DNA of 64,000 nt from Podospora comata (Eukaryota > Ascomycota > Sordariomycetes > Sordariales > Podosporaceae): positions 4,526,001-4,590,000 of the forward strand of contig CP071494.1 in the NCBI GenBank assembly GCA_017354895.1. Reading direction: 5' to 3'. Positions 22,936 to 35,400 of the stretch are shown here, piece by piece. The notes beneath the pieces were generated by a model. That model saw only the letters and a program-made list of their open reading frames with translations. It searched no databases and was not told the origin of the DNA. The stretch's first letter is position 1, and each line of letters starts with the position of its first letter. Both the position numbers and the translations under genes were made by a program.

Positions 22936-23483
22936 GTTGTTCTCTCCGAGTCAAGCGATCAAAAGATATCGAGTTGGACCGCGCAAATGAAGCGATTGGG
23001 ATAGGTTTCGACCTATGGGTGCAAAAGCGGTGTAGGGCGAAAGACGGGGCGACAACAAGAGGGGTTACTTTTGAGTTGTTTTGTTTGTGTCGCGAAGTGG
23101 GCGGGTGGTTGTTGTTTGCAAGATTGGGGGAGGGGAGACCGGCAGAATAGGGCAGTGTGGGGAAATGAACTGGGATGATGCCGATGGGGGAACCACAACG
23201 TTGGACGGAGCTCTCAAGGATTGTGCTCTTTTGGGCTGACGACCTCCCAAACTGGCCAAAATTCGGGGGGCTGGGAGAGGATGGCCTCACTGAGGTCATC
23301 TGAGGAGGTGATGCGCTGGCCAATCAAGATTCTCTTGTTGTGGCCTGTCAGCGATGGCCCTGCTTGTTGAGCTGTCAACCAGTTGGCCGGGCTATGTGCT
23401 GGTGAGGAAGTAACAACGGGGAGAGCTTTGATGAGAATTCTGGAATTATTCAGATGGTGTATATACGTTTAAACTCTGGCTCT
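22936..23483. other. Intergenic promoter region
   Basis: About 550 nt upstream of the SAP-like gene and downstream of the P450 gene, both on the minus strand. No coding signal is seen. Confidence 0.6.
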
Positions 23484-25573
23484 CTATGACAGCTCAACAT
23501 CATTGACAAACCGCTCTTTCCCTCTCTTCACTATCCTCACAGGCACATGTTTGCCCCCGTGTAACTTGAGCGTCAGGACCGACGTTGCCTCATTCAGTGT
23601 CTTTTGCGCTTTTGCCTGAGCCTTCTTGTAGAGCTCTCTTCTGGCTGCTGCGTCCATATTCTCCACCTCCCCGTCGCTCGCCCATTCGTCCACCGCGAGC
23701 TCCACACTATACTTTTGAAAAATCACCGCCAGCACAGCATTCATCTCCACCATGGCGATTCGGCGTCCCAAGCATGACCGAGGTCCATCACTGAAGGGAA
23801 TGTAGCTACCCCTGACCGGCCGATAGAACGAGGCGCTGGTGTCACTCCCCTGAAAGCCGCCATAATCCACTCCATCGCCTTCCTCGTCCTTCTCATCGTC
23901 GGTTCCTGTGTTCTGAGTTTGGTACCACCTGTCGGGCAGAAAATCGTCAAGATCCGTAGGGGCGCCAGTCTTCTCTGATGATTTGGTGGGCCAAAATCGC
24001 GGGTTGCGCTGTACGCTGACGGCCATCAGGTTACACGAAAGTCCTGAAGGTAAAACATGAGTCTTCCCCTGAGCTGTGATGGTCTGATCCGAGCTGGCCG
24101 AGACAACTTTGGGAATAAGCGTGACCGGTGGCATCAAACGGAGCGTCTCGTTGATGCAGGCACCAATGTGGCTGGCCGTCATGGCATTGATGTTCTTTTC
24201 GTAGTCCCAGGTCGATGGGTCGGAGTCTCCAAACAAAGAATCGACATCCTTTTGCAGACGGCGTTGCGTGGCAGGGTTGATTGCGAGCTCGGCGATGGCG
24301 AAGTGAAGTGTGTTGGCGGTTGTTTCATGGCCGGCTACGATCATAATGAAAGCATTGCCGACGATTTCAGCGTCGTCGAGACCGGCTTGTTTAGCTTTTT
24401 CAGACAGGGAGAGGCCGTATTTCGATTGAACGAGCTGTCCCATGATGTCCATTCCCTCCTTGGTGGATTCGCCAGCCTGGGCCTCCTTCGCCTTGTCGCG
24501 CAAGAATTCATCCATGTACTGGAGATAGTTGGCCTTGGCCTCGTAAGTGTAGCTCGCAAATTTGAAGGGTAGATGTTCTAGGACAAGGTAAGTTTGTGAT
24601 GATGATCAAGACCAAAAAATGGGCAACATACTAAGAAGAAAGTCGGGAAAAACAAGAATGGTGATAATCTTGTCCAAGGTCCGCTCAACTGATTTGGCAA
24701 AGGTGATGGAATGTCCGTCTGGAGGATCCAGACTGCCATACTTGACCAGCTTAGGGTCGGTGTCTTCAGGCATTTTCTGATTTGGCCACAATAAACGAAG
24801 GCCAAAGCCAACATAGCCGATGACATTCAGCGCCCAAGTCATGGTGTCATGCTCGAGTGTTGTGATGGTCTTGGTCGTGCCCTTGGTCTCTCCGCCCGCA
24901 CCAAAGAGCTCGTCCAACATACCACGGGTCTGGTAGATGGCCTCGGAAAAGGTGTGAGCAGCATTCTTCTCGTTGAAACTGGCACTCGTAACCTTCCGGT
25001 GTAGCCTCCAGGTCTGAGCTTCGGTGGTGAGAACATTGTGACCAAACATGCTGAGAAGACTGTATTTGTCAATGTCCTTGGGAAAGGCCTCACGACGCTG
25101 CGTGATTCTATGAATGACCTCGGCATCTTGAGTATACATCAAGATGTCATAAGGAGAAACAGTCAGGAATGTGTCAGTCCCAAGGTACTCGAAGACTTTC
25201 TGACCAGTTGAATAGGCCCAGTCAGGAGTCATAACCCTACATAGTGTTAGTTGAACAAACGCCTCACCCAAGGCTGCTCAACTCACAGTAATCGGTACTC
25301 CCATATCCATTTTGGGAGGATCTTGATCATAGGTGACCAAATCTTGATTCCAAGCTGCCACCATAGTCCTATTGGTGAGGCATCTAGATATCTAGTGTGT
25401 GAGTGTTTGATCATGGCACTCAAGATAGATGTCAATATCTTTCACTTACGAACCACAAAGTACTTAAGTCCCGTCTTTCGAGCAATGAGCACATTTCGCC
25501 GCCATGCCGCAAAATAAGAGAACACAGCATACGCCACTGCCGCGCTAAGCGCTGCCCATAATGTAAACAGCAT
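23484..25573 (-). CDS. Cytochrome P450 monooxygenase
   Basis: Exons on the complement are 25450..25573, 25287..25383, 24632..25236 and 23484..24577, giving 639 residues. Introns are 66, 50 and 54 nt. An N-terminal hydrophobic anchor (MLFTLWAALSAAVAYAVFSY) places it in the ER membrane. P450 signatures are present: the I-helix AGHETTANTLHF, the K-helix ExxR in NETLRL, and the heme loop FSDGPRSCLGRR with axial Cys at about residue 544. The protein is about 100 residues longer than usual. The excess includes an acidic Asp/Glu/Gly insertion (around TDDEKDEEGDGVDYGG) before the heme loop. Substrate and CYP family cannot be assigned. It stands alone: no polyketide synthase, peptide synthetase or terpene cyclase is nearby, so a biosynthetic cluster is not supported. 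Confidence 0.93.
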
Positions 25574-28500
25574 TCTGGGGTACACCAATTTGGTATAACA
25601 GTGGTGTCTAACGGTTCTCAGTCAAATCAAGGCCGGTGGTGAGGAAAGGGGGCAAGGGAACAAAGGTGGTCGATAGTGAGAAAGCTAGCTGGTTATACAA
25701 TGGGCCGGCCCTGGTCTAGGGAGGCGGATTTTTTCGTGTGGGCACCCCAATGGTGGTGAGTTGACGAGAGGTAGGTGCTGTAAGAGAATCATGAGGGTAA
25801 TTCGTGGCTCCTTTCTTGGTTCCAGTGAGACTCTGGGGTTGGCGTGACGCGTTTAGCCAATAGTTTGTGACACTGTGAAACTTGATCTGGTTCCGAGGGC
25901 TCGATGGCACGGTGGAAGGAGGTGCAAGAGGGCTCGTGGTTGGTGAGAGGATCGGGGAAAGTGTGGCAGGGCCCCCACTTTATCAGCTTGGGAACTTCAA
26001 GGCCGGGAAAGTTCCCGTCCGAAGCATTTTCTTTGGGAGATCGACAATGGAAGTGGGATGTTGGCGACTTCAAATATGAATAGCCCGCACCTTCATCAAC
26101 CCTCCAATGGCTGGACCTCTCGGGTTCGGATTCGGAATTTGGTGGTCAACTGCCCTGAAACGCATCTCTGCCGCTTGGACGCTTTCCAGTCCCCGTCATC
26201 GAGCCAACGGCTGCCGGGTGCATATGTCACTGATATCGGTTTGCGGTCTCGCATTCCGGAATCTTTCATGTCTCGGCAGTAAGCCAATTCACCTCAGCAA
26301 GCTCATCATCAGCCATTCTCGACACCCCGACGCTGTCGTGGCGTCGTGTTCATGAATGATTGATGATACAAGCCCCGCCCCCTGACGAACCTGTCCACTG
26401 GAGAACGATCCACAGCGGGAATCTAGCGCCAGGGCTGTTTAAGTTGGCGCAAATCTTCAACAATATCGCCAAGACTGTCCATTTCTGGAACATCACATCT
26501 TCAACTGCACTTCAGAACTCGACTGCCTCCAGCTTCGATATTCAATATATGTACATCTCGAAGCTCCGACCAATGCGACATACAAATGCCCCGAGGCATG
26601 GTTACATTCTGCAACACCATCCAGCACACGTGGGGAAAGAAGACTGCAATTGTTGTTCATGTCTGACAATAATATTCTTGTTCCAAGATACTGCACACAC
26701 CTGTGCCGCCATCTGTCCCAAGATTGATGCAAACATCGGCTGCACCCGTCCCAGTTACACAAACACCATCTGATAATCTGCAAGCAACGCTGGGCACAAT
26801 TCTTCATTGGGGCCCTGCCACACCTCCCATCGAGCAAATCTGCAAAGCTAAAATCAACCTCCTCTGTCGATATGGTCGAGCCGTGTCAGCCGTACCGCCG
26901 TGGTCCACAGTAAGCCACCACAAAACGGCCGAGCAGCCACCGAAACGGTCACCCTCTTTACAAAGGTAGTCAGAGCCTGTTCCCTACTTTTTAAAAGGCG
27001 TACCGGTACCTATGACTTCCCAGCCTAGAACCCTGCCCTTCCCCAGATTTGCGGCATATGAAGGACAGGCCAACCTTGTCAACCACCCCCACCATCTTTC
27101 CCTCTTCGCCAGGGCTCATCCCACCCCTGAGCCCAGCTCCCGACTCATCGATCGACTCCCCTTGGCAGTTGATGAGTGCTCATCTGGACTGAGGAGGATC
27201 TGTCCGGTGTTTGGAAACAAACGATGGTGGGGGTTCTGATCTCGAGTGGCAAGGCCCCGAGATCAGGCTTGCGGATGGGATGTCAGTTGGGCGCGAGTCA
27301 GGCTTCTCACTGGTGTGAGATGATAGTGGCCGACACTTCCAGCTTAGCTTGATGCTATCAAGGCTGACTTGCACCAATACCTCACACCTGCTGCTGATTT
27401 GCCAGATCCAAACCTTGACTACAGACGTACCTGCATCCACACCTTGGCCCCCGCATCTAGATAACCGTCTCATGATGACGTCTCATATCAGCCAAAGCTT
27501 CCAGCCCAGACGGGATCATGCCCATCTCAGAAGTCAGAGCGGGATGGCAAGTGACCAGGAGCCCACACAGTGTCCAGCTTTCGGTGGGCCATCTCATGGA
27601 GGTGAAGGAGCCATCCAAGGAGCTGGCATCCGGAGAGGGCAGACGTGGATCTGAACTGGGGCCGTTGTTGAGGAGGGCTTGAAGTCATTCCTCTGCTACG
27701 TGAGCCCTCTGGTTCCTACAGTTGGGCTTCATACACCGGGCTTTCGTTTGTTGACGATATACTTAATGCGAGGGATCCTGTGCTCATTGCTATACTGGAA
27801 CCTCATCCAAGAACCTTGTGCAGGTTTGATATGCCCGCAAAGTCTGCTGCTAGGTATTGAATGATGTACGGCTGGATCTCTGGCACCAAACAACATACAA
27901 AGGCCTTTGTAACAGAATCTTCCAAAGCATCTCCCTCTGGCTCTCCCCTCTGCTCTTCCCATTTTGGTCTTCCGCCTGTTCACGGGAGATAAGTGGCTTT
28001 CGGCGCAGGGGAGCGCCGGTGTATTCGTAACTCCAGTGATATTGAGCTGTCCTTTGGGAATCCGTTAGGAGTAGACGCGGGGGTTGTACTCGTGTGTTTC
28101 TGGGGATTGGCAGTTGGTGTTGGAAGTGACAAGTGGAAGAGGTGAAGGGTGGGTAGGAGAATACCTGGTTCTAAAAGGAGCAATATCATCATTGAATCCC
28201 CTCATCCTAAGTAATTTGGGCATATAGTCTTGTCAAATCTCTGGTCATTTGGCCACTCTTTTGCTGCTGAATTTGCCCCTTCAATGCCCCAACTTTGGTG
28301 GCCTTGTGATATACGAGATAGGATCCTAACATTCGACCACTTCTCTCAAATCAAATCTGTAGTCCATTACTAGAAGGGATCCATGCGGGCCAACAAAAAG
28401 CTGGGCTGGCCGCATAAAGATAGAAGCCTGTTCTGGGCCCGTCTTGGGATGACATTCACCGATGACATGGAGATTTACATTTTCCATAAGTCACAGCACG

Positions 28501-29269
28501 AGAAAAATCACTGGAATCAACACCTCAGTTCAAATTGTCACATATCTCACATCTCCACCCACCAAAACCACACAAAAGAAAAACAAGGATATCTCTTTTA
28601 ACATATATTACACGGACCTCCTCCTTTTTTATCTTGTTTCTCTGGACTACCGCCACCCTCACAGTCCCATTTCGGAAAAGACAAGACCCCCTGACCACCT
28701 ATCCCATCCCAAAAACAAATGACCGACTTCATTAACGTAATCTTCTCTCCCTGTCCCTACCCGTCTCTACTATTCGTCCCGTGTGTTATATTAAACACAA
28801 CAGCCCATCCCATAAAGCTATAAACCTCCTCAGTTGAACTCCGACCCGTCACTTTCCAGTTCTGTGATCCCTATACCATGTTTGCCGAACTTTTTATGAG
28901 CGCGCCGAAAGACAAACTGAACTGGAAAAATCTGGAAAACGATGAACGAGATGTAGCGAGCCGATTGAAAAGACTGAGAAAAGAAAGGCAGAGAAAGGCA
29001 TGGCGGGTATAATTGAGAGTGAGGGAAAAAAGAAATAACCGAGAAATACCGATACCAAAACCGTCGCCGTGAAATGAAATAAAAAGACAAGGCAATGTGA
29101 TGAAGGGAAAATGCGCGAAAATGCCAGTAATTCTTTGCGAGCCGGCACGCAGGGTACTGGCATTTCACGAAACCCCAGATAGTGTTGGTGCTTGTGACTA
29201 TGCTTTGTATGACGATACTGCCGCACTAAGCATGATGGAATAAACTCGGATGTTGGGAGGCGTGGATCA
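25574..29269. other. 3.7-kb intergenic region, no gene recognised
   Basis: This lies upstream of the P450 gene and downstream of the fungal regulator-like gene, both minus strand. Frames reach about 137 codons, lie on both strands and look like chance. I find no RNA gene, repeat family or transposon remnant by eye. The part near 28540-28760 is rich in CA/TC runs. Confidence 0.55.
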
Positions 29270-32200
29270 TCACCGGTGTGAACCAGCGGATCCAGGGGCG
29301 GAACCAGGGGCAGCATAAGCCCCTCCATCCTGACTGCCATGCTGTGATGGAACCATGCTCGCACGGCGAGCAGGAGCCGGAGCCAGCTGGGATGAGCCAA
29401 ACGGACTGCCCAAAACGTTCGCGGACGCACGGCGGGGATCGGGCAGCACGTTTACACCAGACATGGCTGGGATAGTGGGCGTTTGGTAACCCGACCAGCG
29501 AGGCTCATAGCCATACGTCGGGGCCGGAGCTGGGGCCGAAGCTGGGACCGTTTGGTTCACGCCCGAGGATGTGTACCCCGTGGTGCCATACACCGGACTG
29601 CTGTGGTTGCGAACATGCTTAATGTTGGAACTGTGGAAGGCCGAGCCGGGGTTGGGGTGCTGGTTTCGTTGATTGTAGCTATAGCTGCTGTAATCATTTG
29701 CACGGTACCCATTGTTGGAAGCGCGAAAGTCAGACCCGCTGGATGTAAAGTTATTCATCGGAGCAGGAGCGGGTTGGTAACCCGAGAAGCTGTTGCTAGG
29801 ATAACCAGACGCAGTAGGGTAGTTGGATGTTGCGACTGGGTAAGCAGGAGTTGAATACCCCTGGGAGAAGGTTGGAGTGGCCCACTGGTTGAAGCTAGCA
29901 TCTGAAACAGATCGCTGGTGACCAGAGCGGCGGCCAAAGTCCAATTCATAGATGCCGTTTCGATCATAATTGGAAGCACTGCCGTATTGAGGAACTGTCC
30001 GATTGGTCTGAGTATCATATCGCTGCGTATTGTATGTCGGCAGAGATGCTTGGTTGGAAGTGCCGGTGCGAGAGTCATACTGAGTGGTGATTTGAGACAA
30101 CGTTGGTTCCAGGGTGCGCGGGCTATCGTAAGTGCGTGCCGTCACATCTGTGTCCCTGGGTACTGGGGGATAAGTAGGGTTGGGATTTCGTTCGAATGTG
30201 AATTCAGACCGAGGTGGCCTGGAAAAGTCGTGCTCGGGCGAAAGGGTGCTGGGTTGGCTAGCTCTACGAGGAGCTGCCGCAGCTCGGGGAGCAGAGGTCC
30301 TTAAAGCGGCACCACTGGACTGTGTGCGTCTGTGAGCCGAGCTTGTCTTGGCCTTTGTCTTCTTCGCTGTGTGAGCGCCTTCAATGTTTGGGAGAAGCTC
30401 AATATCCGGGACAGCAGAAAGAAGGCCGGCGTCCATGTCATTGTCAATGCGTCGGAGAATGTCAAGGACTTCAAGCGTGCTGTAGCCACCACGACACAAG
30501 CCCTGATACCAATCAGGGACAGGCACCGAGGATGCCTGGTGGATAGCCGCATCAAGATCAGGCTCATCGGCGTCATCCATCTCATCTTCCTCCGCCTCGG
30601 CATCGGCCCGGGTGCGCTTCTTGAACCCCTTTCTTTTCCCTTTGTCGGCGTCATCGATCCGTTTCGCCTCGCGGCGCCTGACAGCAACCGTCCAATCCTT
30701 CAAGATGCCGTCCTTGCCGCTCCTCTCATTGTCGTTACTCCAGACCTGAATACGCACAACCTGGATGATAATTCTTTGAAGTAAGGTTGATTGGTAGTTC
30801 ATGTCAGATCGATATCTCGCTCGTTGATAGTGCTTGCGGCACACCATCAGCCAGACATGGTCAGGAACGGCACGGGTGCATGATTTGTTTCTGCCAAAAA
30901 TATGGGACATGGACTTGCGCATGTTAATCTTGGCGTCAGGGAGTGTGCAGGGCGTCATGACGGAGCATTCAGGAGGCTTGTCAATGTCGAGCATCCGAAC
31001 ACACTCGGTATGATCCTGGCAAACGTCAGGGACGAGGTAGTTGTATAGATCTGGTCCGATCCAGAACCGGCCGACAGTGCCAGGAGGCCCGACGGGCAGA
31101 TTAGGTTCGGATGCCACTCGCCGGTGGGGAATGACTGTATCTTCATTGTTTTCGTAGGAAAGAAGATCGTGAGCGCTGAAAAAGATCTTGTTAGCATTGG
31201 AGTATATCTAAGGAGGGTTGTGAGACGTGACGTCACCAGCCAATCAGAAATAAAGATCTTATCTCTGATCACTGGCGTACAGAAACCCACAAAATGACGA
31301 AAAGCCAAGAAATTGTGGCAGAAACCGGTGGGTCATTTTCCGCCATTTGCATGGGCTAACCGCTGCGACGGTAACGGCCGTGCATATTGCCAAGCTCACT
31401 GAGCTCTGGCCGTTGAGATATTTGGGTGATAGGGAGTTTTCGACGATACTGTCGGCGTGGAAGATGATGTGGCAGGACTTGAGAGGAATTGGGAGGAATT
31501 GGGAGGAATTGGGAGGAATTGAGGAAGAGATTAAAACATGTAGTAAGTCAACGTACCTATTCAAGCTCACGTTTGAGTTTGACTGCCCGCGACGGGGGAT
31601 GATAACGTCGCTGGGTGACTGAGCTCGAAGGGGCAATACCTGATTGTGACCGCGGGTTGTGTTGTCATTGTTGCCATTGAAACCGATAGCAGCGGAGCGG
31701 TAATTGTCACTGTGGTTCTCGAGCTTGACACGAGGCGAAGTCTGAACATCTTCGTCCTCGTCAATGTTGGTGAGGTCAACCTGTTCGGTCGCCATGTCCA
31801 GGTTCCGATGACTGGGACTTGTTCGAAGATCAGGTGGTTGATGAAATTGATACTGGGCCGATGACCAAGAATCTGATTTGTTCGGATGCCTGGAGAAAAG
31901 TGATGAAGTACGGGAAAAGTCCGAAGCTGTGGTTGTGGCAGAGGTGAAGGAAGAAAGTGAACTCCTCGACAGAGAGAATTTATGGCCTGGGGAGCTGGGG
32001 CTGGCAGGTGGTGACTGACAGGCGGGCCTTGGGCATTCACCACTAGTTGGGATAGACTTGGGATCAATACTCAAAGACAATGGTAATGAATAGCCTCCAG
32101 CGTCCCACGGCGTGCGATTCCTGTGATTGGTAACGGCCACGCTCTCGTTGGGAGAGTCGGACCCACTTCTTTGCGAAGTTGCTCTGCTGCCGGGTGGTGA

Positions 32201-32419
32201 CGGAGTGTTGGGAACTGCCGTAGAGGTTGCCGTGGTCTCTCCCGTGGCAGAAGGGGTTGAACTGTCGATAGAGTCCCTCCGGTGCGTTTCTCCTTGTTGT
32301 GGTCCGTGAAGCGCTCCTTCAAACCCTCCTTGTAGCCCAACTGGAAGACATCCCTGGATTCCTCCTTGTAGTCTTCCTCCTACCCCACACGATACGTTCA
32401 ATAGTGATGTGACGTCCAT
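29270..32419 (-). CDS. Fungal-specific regulator-like protein (ORP1-like)
   Basis: Exons on the complement are 31557..32419 and 29270..31175, with an intron of 381 nt and phase 2, giving 922 residues. A Ser/Thr/Pro-rich N-terminus contains VDLTNIDEDEDVQ. It is followed by a conserved core: PPGTVGRFWIGPDLYNYLVP, then MSHIFGRNKSCTRAVPDHVW and CRKHYQRARYR, which recur in uncharacterised fungal proteins sometimes labelled ORP1-like. A basic patch (KGKRKGFKKRTR) could be a nuclear signal. The C-terminal 350 residues are Tyr/Asn/Ser-rich and disordered, like activation domains of fungal developmental regulators. DNA binding is not shown by any motif I can name. I chose MDVTSLLNV at 32419 over an in-frame ATG 28 codons upstream. 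The very long gene-free DNA upstream fits a heavily regulated gene. Confidence 0.8.
31481..31520. repeat. 10-bp tandem repeat, four copies (GGGAGGAATT)
   Basis: Four copies, the first with one mismatch, lie inside the 381-nt intron of the ORP1-like gene. On the transcribed strand the unit reads AATTCCTCCC. Confidence 0.9.
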
Positions 32420-35400
32420 TTTGTAGATGGCTGAGACGGGCTTCAGGCGGCCATTCGAGGAAACCCTGTTCACCCGACACGCCCCAATGCTTCGTTCGAC
32501 CAACCAGCTGGCCCTCCCTAATCTCTCAGGGACAAGATGAAAGCTCCGTCTAAGCTCAGGTCTCCGCCCTGTGTGACCTTCAGTTCAAGATAGCGAGCTA
32601 GCGTGTTCCGAAAACGAACGAGACCTCTGAGTAACAACTGGAACCTTGACGGCTGGTGCGTGGTCCTGCCCTCGGCTGACTCTGCAAAATGCCACTCTAT
32701 TCCCTTGGCTCAGTAATCGTCCGCAAGATCACCGGCTATTTCGGCTCCGATATCGTCGGGCACAGTTGTCGAGCGTAATCCCCGGGTCCGTCACGTAACC
32801 AAACAATGAAACCACCCTTTCCCAAATGACGTTTCGAAATTCCACCAAGATAACTGACTTCAGCTTGAAGTCGTCCCAAAGACCTGCGTTTCGATGTCGA
32901 GAGTCCCGCTTTGATGGCCTTCCCTGGTAGTTCCCTTTGGGCCTGTTTCCTTTACCGACACGCCGACCTGTGGGTGATTGATCGAGTCCCAGACAAAGGC
33001 AGGACTCAACCGATCGTGTTCAATAATAAGGCAAGGATACACGACTGTTGCTGATGTTGCGTCGCTTTTCTTAACCCCGTCAGGTTGTGTTGCCGCGCTC
33101 GCTCTTGTTCCCGCCACCGCTGTCGTCCTCGTCGATACGAAACTGTCACCACAGTAAAGACTTGCTTCCGATGTGGTGATCTATAGGGCGAAGAAGGTTC
33201 GGAACCAGCAGCCAGGCGAGCTAGACGGGTGGTCCTCCACCTTATGTTCTCCAGACGGCTCGGCACAAGCGAATATCTGCCCCACGCCGCAGGCGCGGAC
33301 AAGCTTATCGAAGGGATCGACGTTTGAGACTCGCACTGACAGTCCCACAGACAGTTTGATGGGACCCGAAACGCCTTGGATCCAGGCACTGGAGAAGAAT
33401 GGAAGTCGGGTAGCTAGCTCAGGGTTGACAAGGAGGGGGGGGGAAACATTTGGCAGCCAACAGCCCCTCCAAGAAATCTGTAACAGGTATGAGTGGATCG
33501 AAACAAAATATAGCAACTTCGCGAGCTGACACTGACTTGGTAAACAGGGGGACACAAGAAAATAGCTCAGGAAGAACCCGCTCCAAGAAACCCGAAGAGC
33601 CAACCGGCGGCCGTCTGTCGTCCAGCTCGATCACGATACGAAGCCAAGCGAACAGACGAGCGTCAAGAGAACAGCACCAGAGATGTCGCCGCGTCTCAAG
33701 ACAGAGGTCGACCAAGATCAGACGGACCGTATAATGTCGAAGTGGTGATGCCGGGTGTTGGATGGCACCAGTGGTTGCCGAGACAAGAGGGAGAAAAGGG
33801 AAGGAAGGAGCCGGTCGCAACAGCTTGGTTGAGCAAAAGGAAACAACAAGAACAAGTTGAGACGATTCCTTCGGCAGGACACCTCGAGCCAAAAAGAGGA
33901 ATGGGGATCAGTGAGGGGATAAGGCTGGCACTTGGGTGCATGAGTCGAAGACACACAGTCCAAGGACAGTACGTGTTTGAGTGCGTGGTAGGGTACATCC
34001 GGGGACAGCGACCGGGAAGACCTTGAGGGCCGCCGAATGTCTTGCTGGAGTGCCAAAGGTGATGTCCTGTGCCCGACTGGGATCAACCAAGCAGCCATGG
34101 ATCAGAGATCCGGGGCGGGCAGCACGACGCAGGCTGGCCGAAGCTCTCAGGAACGGGCAGATGACAGACCGTTGCACGGTCGGAGGGTCAGGACGGCAAG
34201 GGTTTTGCACAGAGTTTCCGTCTGCAGCGCCGCTCCCATGCCCTTGCGCTCCCTTTGCATTGAAGAAGGTGTTAGTCGACGTTTAGGGTTCCCCACACTA
34301 GACGCAGTGGTGTAGTGTAATGGTGGTGGTGGTGTGGTCCTGTGGATGGGACCGGGCTCGCAGATATCCCCCGAGGGGGTGTGTACGTGCTTGGCCAGCA
34401 GGTAGCTACCAGACTTTGTGGCTCCTGTCTTTCTGTGATGAATGTACAGGGCCATAGACCATGGTCCCTGATGTGGCCGTCCTTGTGGAGTGCTTGGTGA
34501 GGATGCAACATGCCGCAGAGCCTTCTCAGTCATCCAGATCCCTGGTCACCCAAAGTCTTGGCTACATCCCATATGCCGACCGTTTTCAACATCGCAGAAG
34601 CCTACCCGCGCGTCAGATTGGCCCGTTCAACATCATGGCGTCAGATATTCGTCTGAAGCGCTACACAGAGGATCACCAGGGCGAGAATCAAAACCAGTAG
34701 CTGAAGACCTCGTTGCATTCGTTGCCAACAGGCAGAGGAAAAAACCAACACCACTCACATCTTGTTTGGTCTCGCTTTCACAGAAGCACAAAAAGACACA
34801 TGGGGTTGAGACAGACTCGGAGGCTCTAAAAAGCACATGGCCCGTATCCACATGCCCTTGATGGAGACTGCCATCTCAGGATTCGGTGTGGCGCAGCACT
34901 TTTTCCAGGATCGACAAGCTGAGACTCCGAGATGGGGCGTGAAACGTCTTGGGAAGCCATGTTTGCCAGGAGAGTGGAAGACTCGAATGAATCCAGGCAC
35001 GGTTTCTCGGGTCTCTTCTTGTAACCGGATTCATCAGTTCACAAGACTGAGAGCTGTCCACGGGCATAGGCGGTCGATCCCATTGCAACGGTGCTAGTGA
35101 GAACAACAGAGAAGCTAAAGGCGAGAAAGGGGTTGCCAGAAACCCGCCGAGGCTAACGGCTCCAGAGGAAGGACAAGGTTCAGCAGCGCTGGATCGAAAA
35201 CGGAGCCGTTGTCGCGGCTAATTTAGCAACCTTCTGCAGCCACACGATACCCGAAACGTCATGTTTGGGACGATGTAACCCTATCTTGAACTGGTGGAGG
35301 AGAAGGCGTGGGTGTTGATGTTGACGAACCCTCAGTAGAGTTATCAGTGTCGGTTTCTTTGTTCTACTGCTGGGTAGCGACACCACTCGGTATTCGTCAC

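Noticed and set aside
20024-25573. Secondary-metabolite cluster built on the dioxygenase and P450
   Set aside because: No core synthase, transporter or regulator lies nearby and an unrelated membrane-protein gene sits between them.
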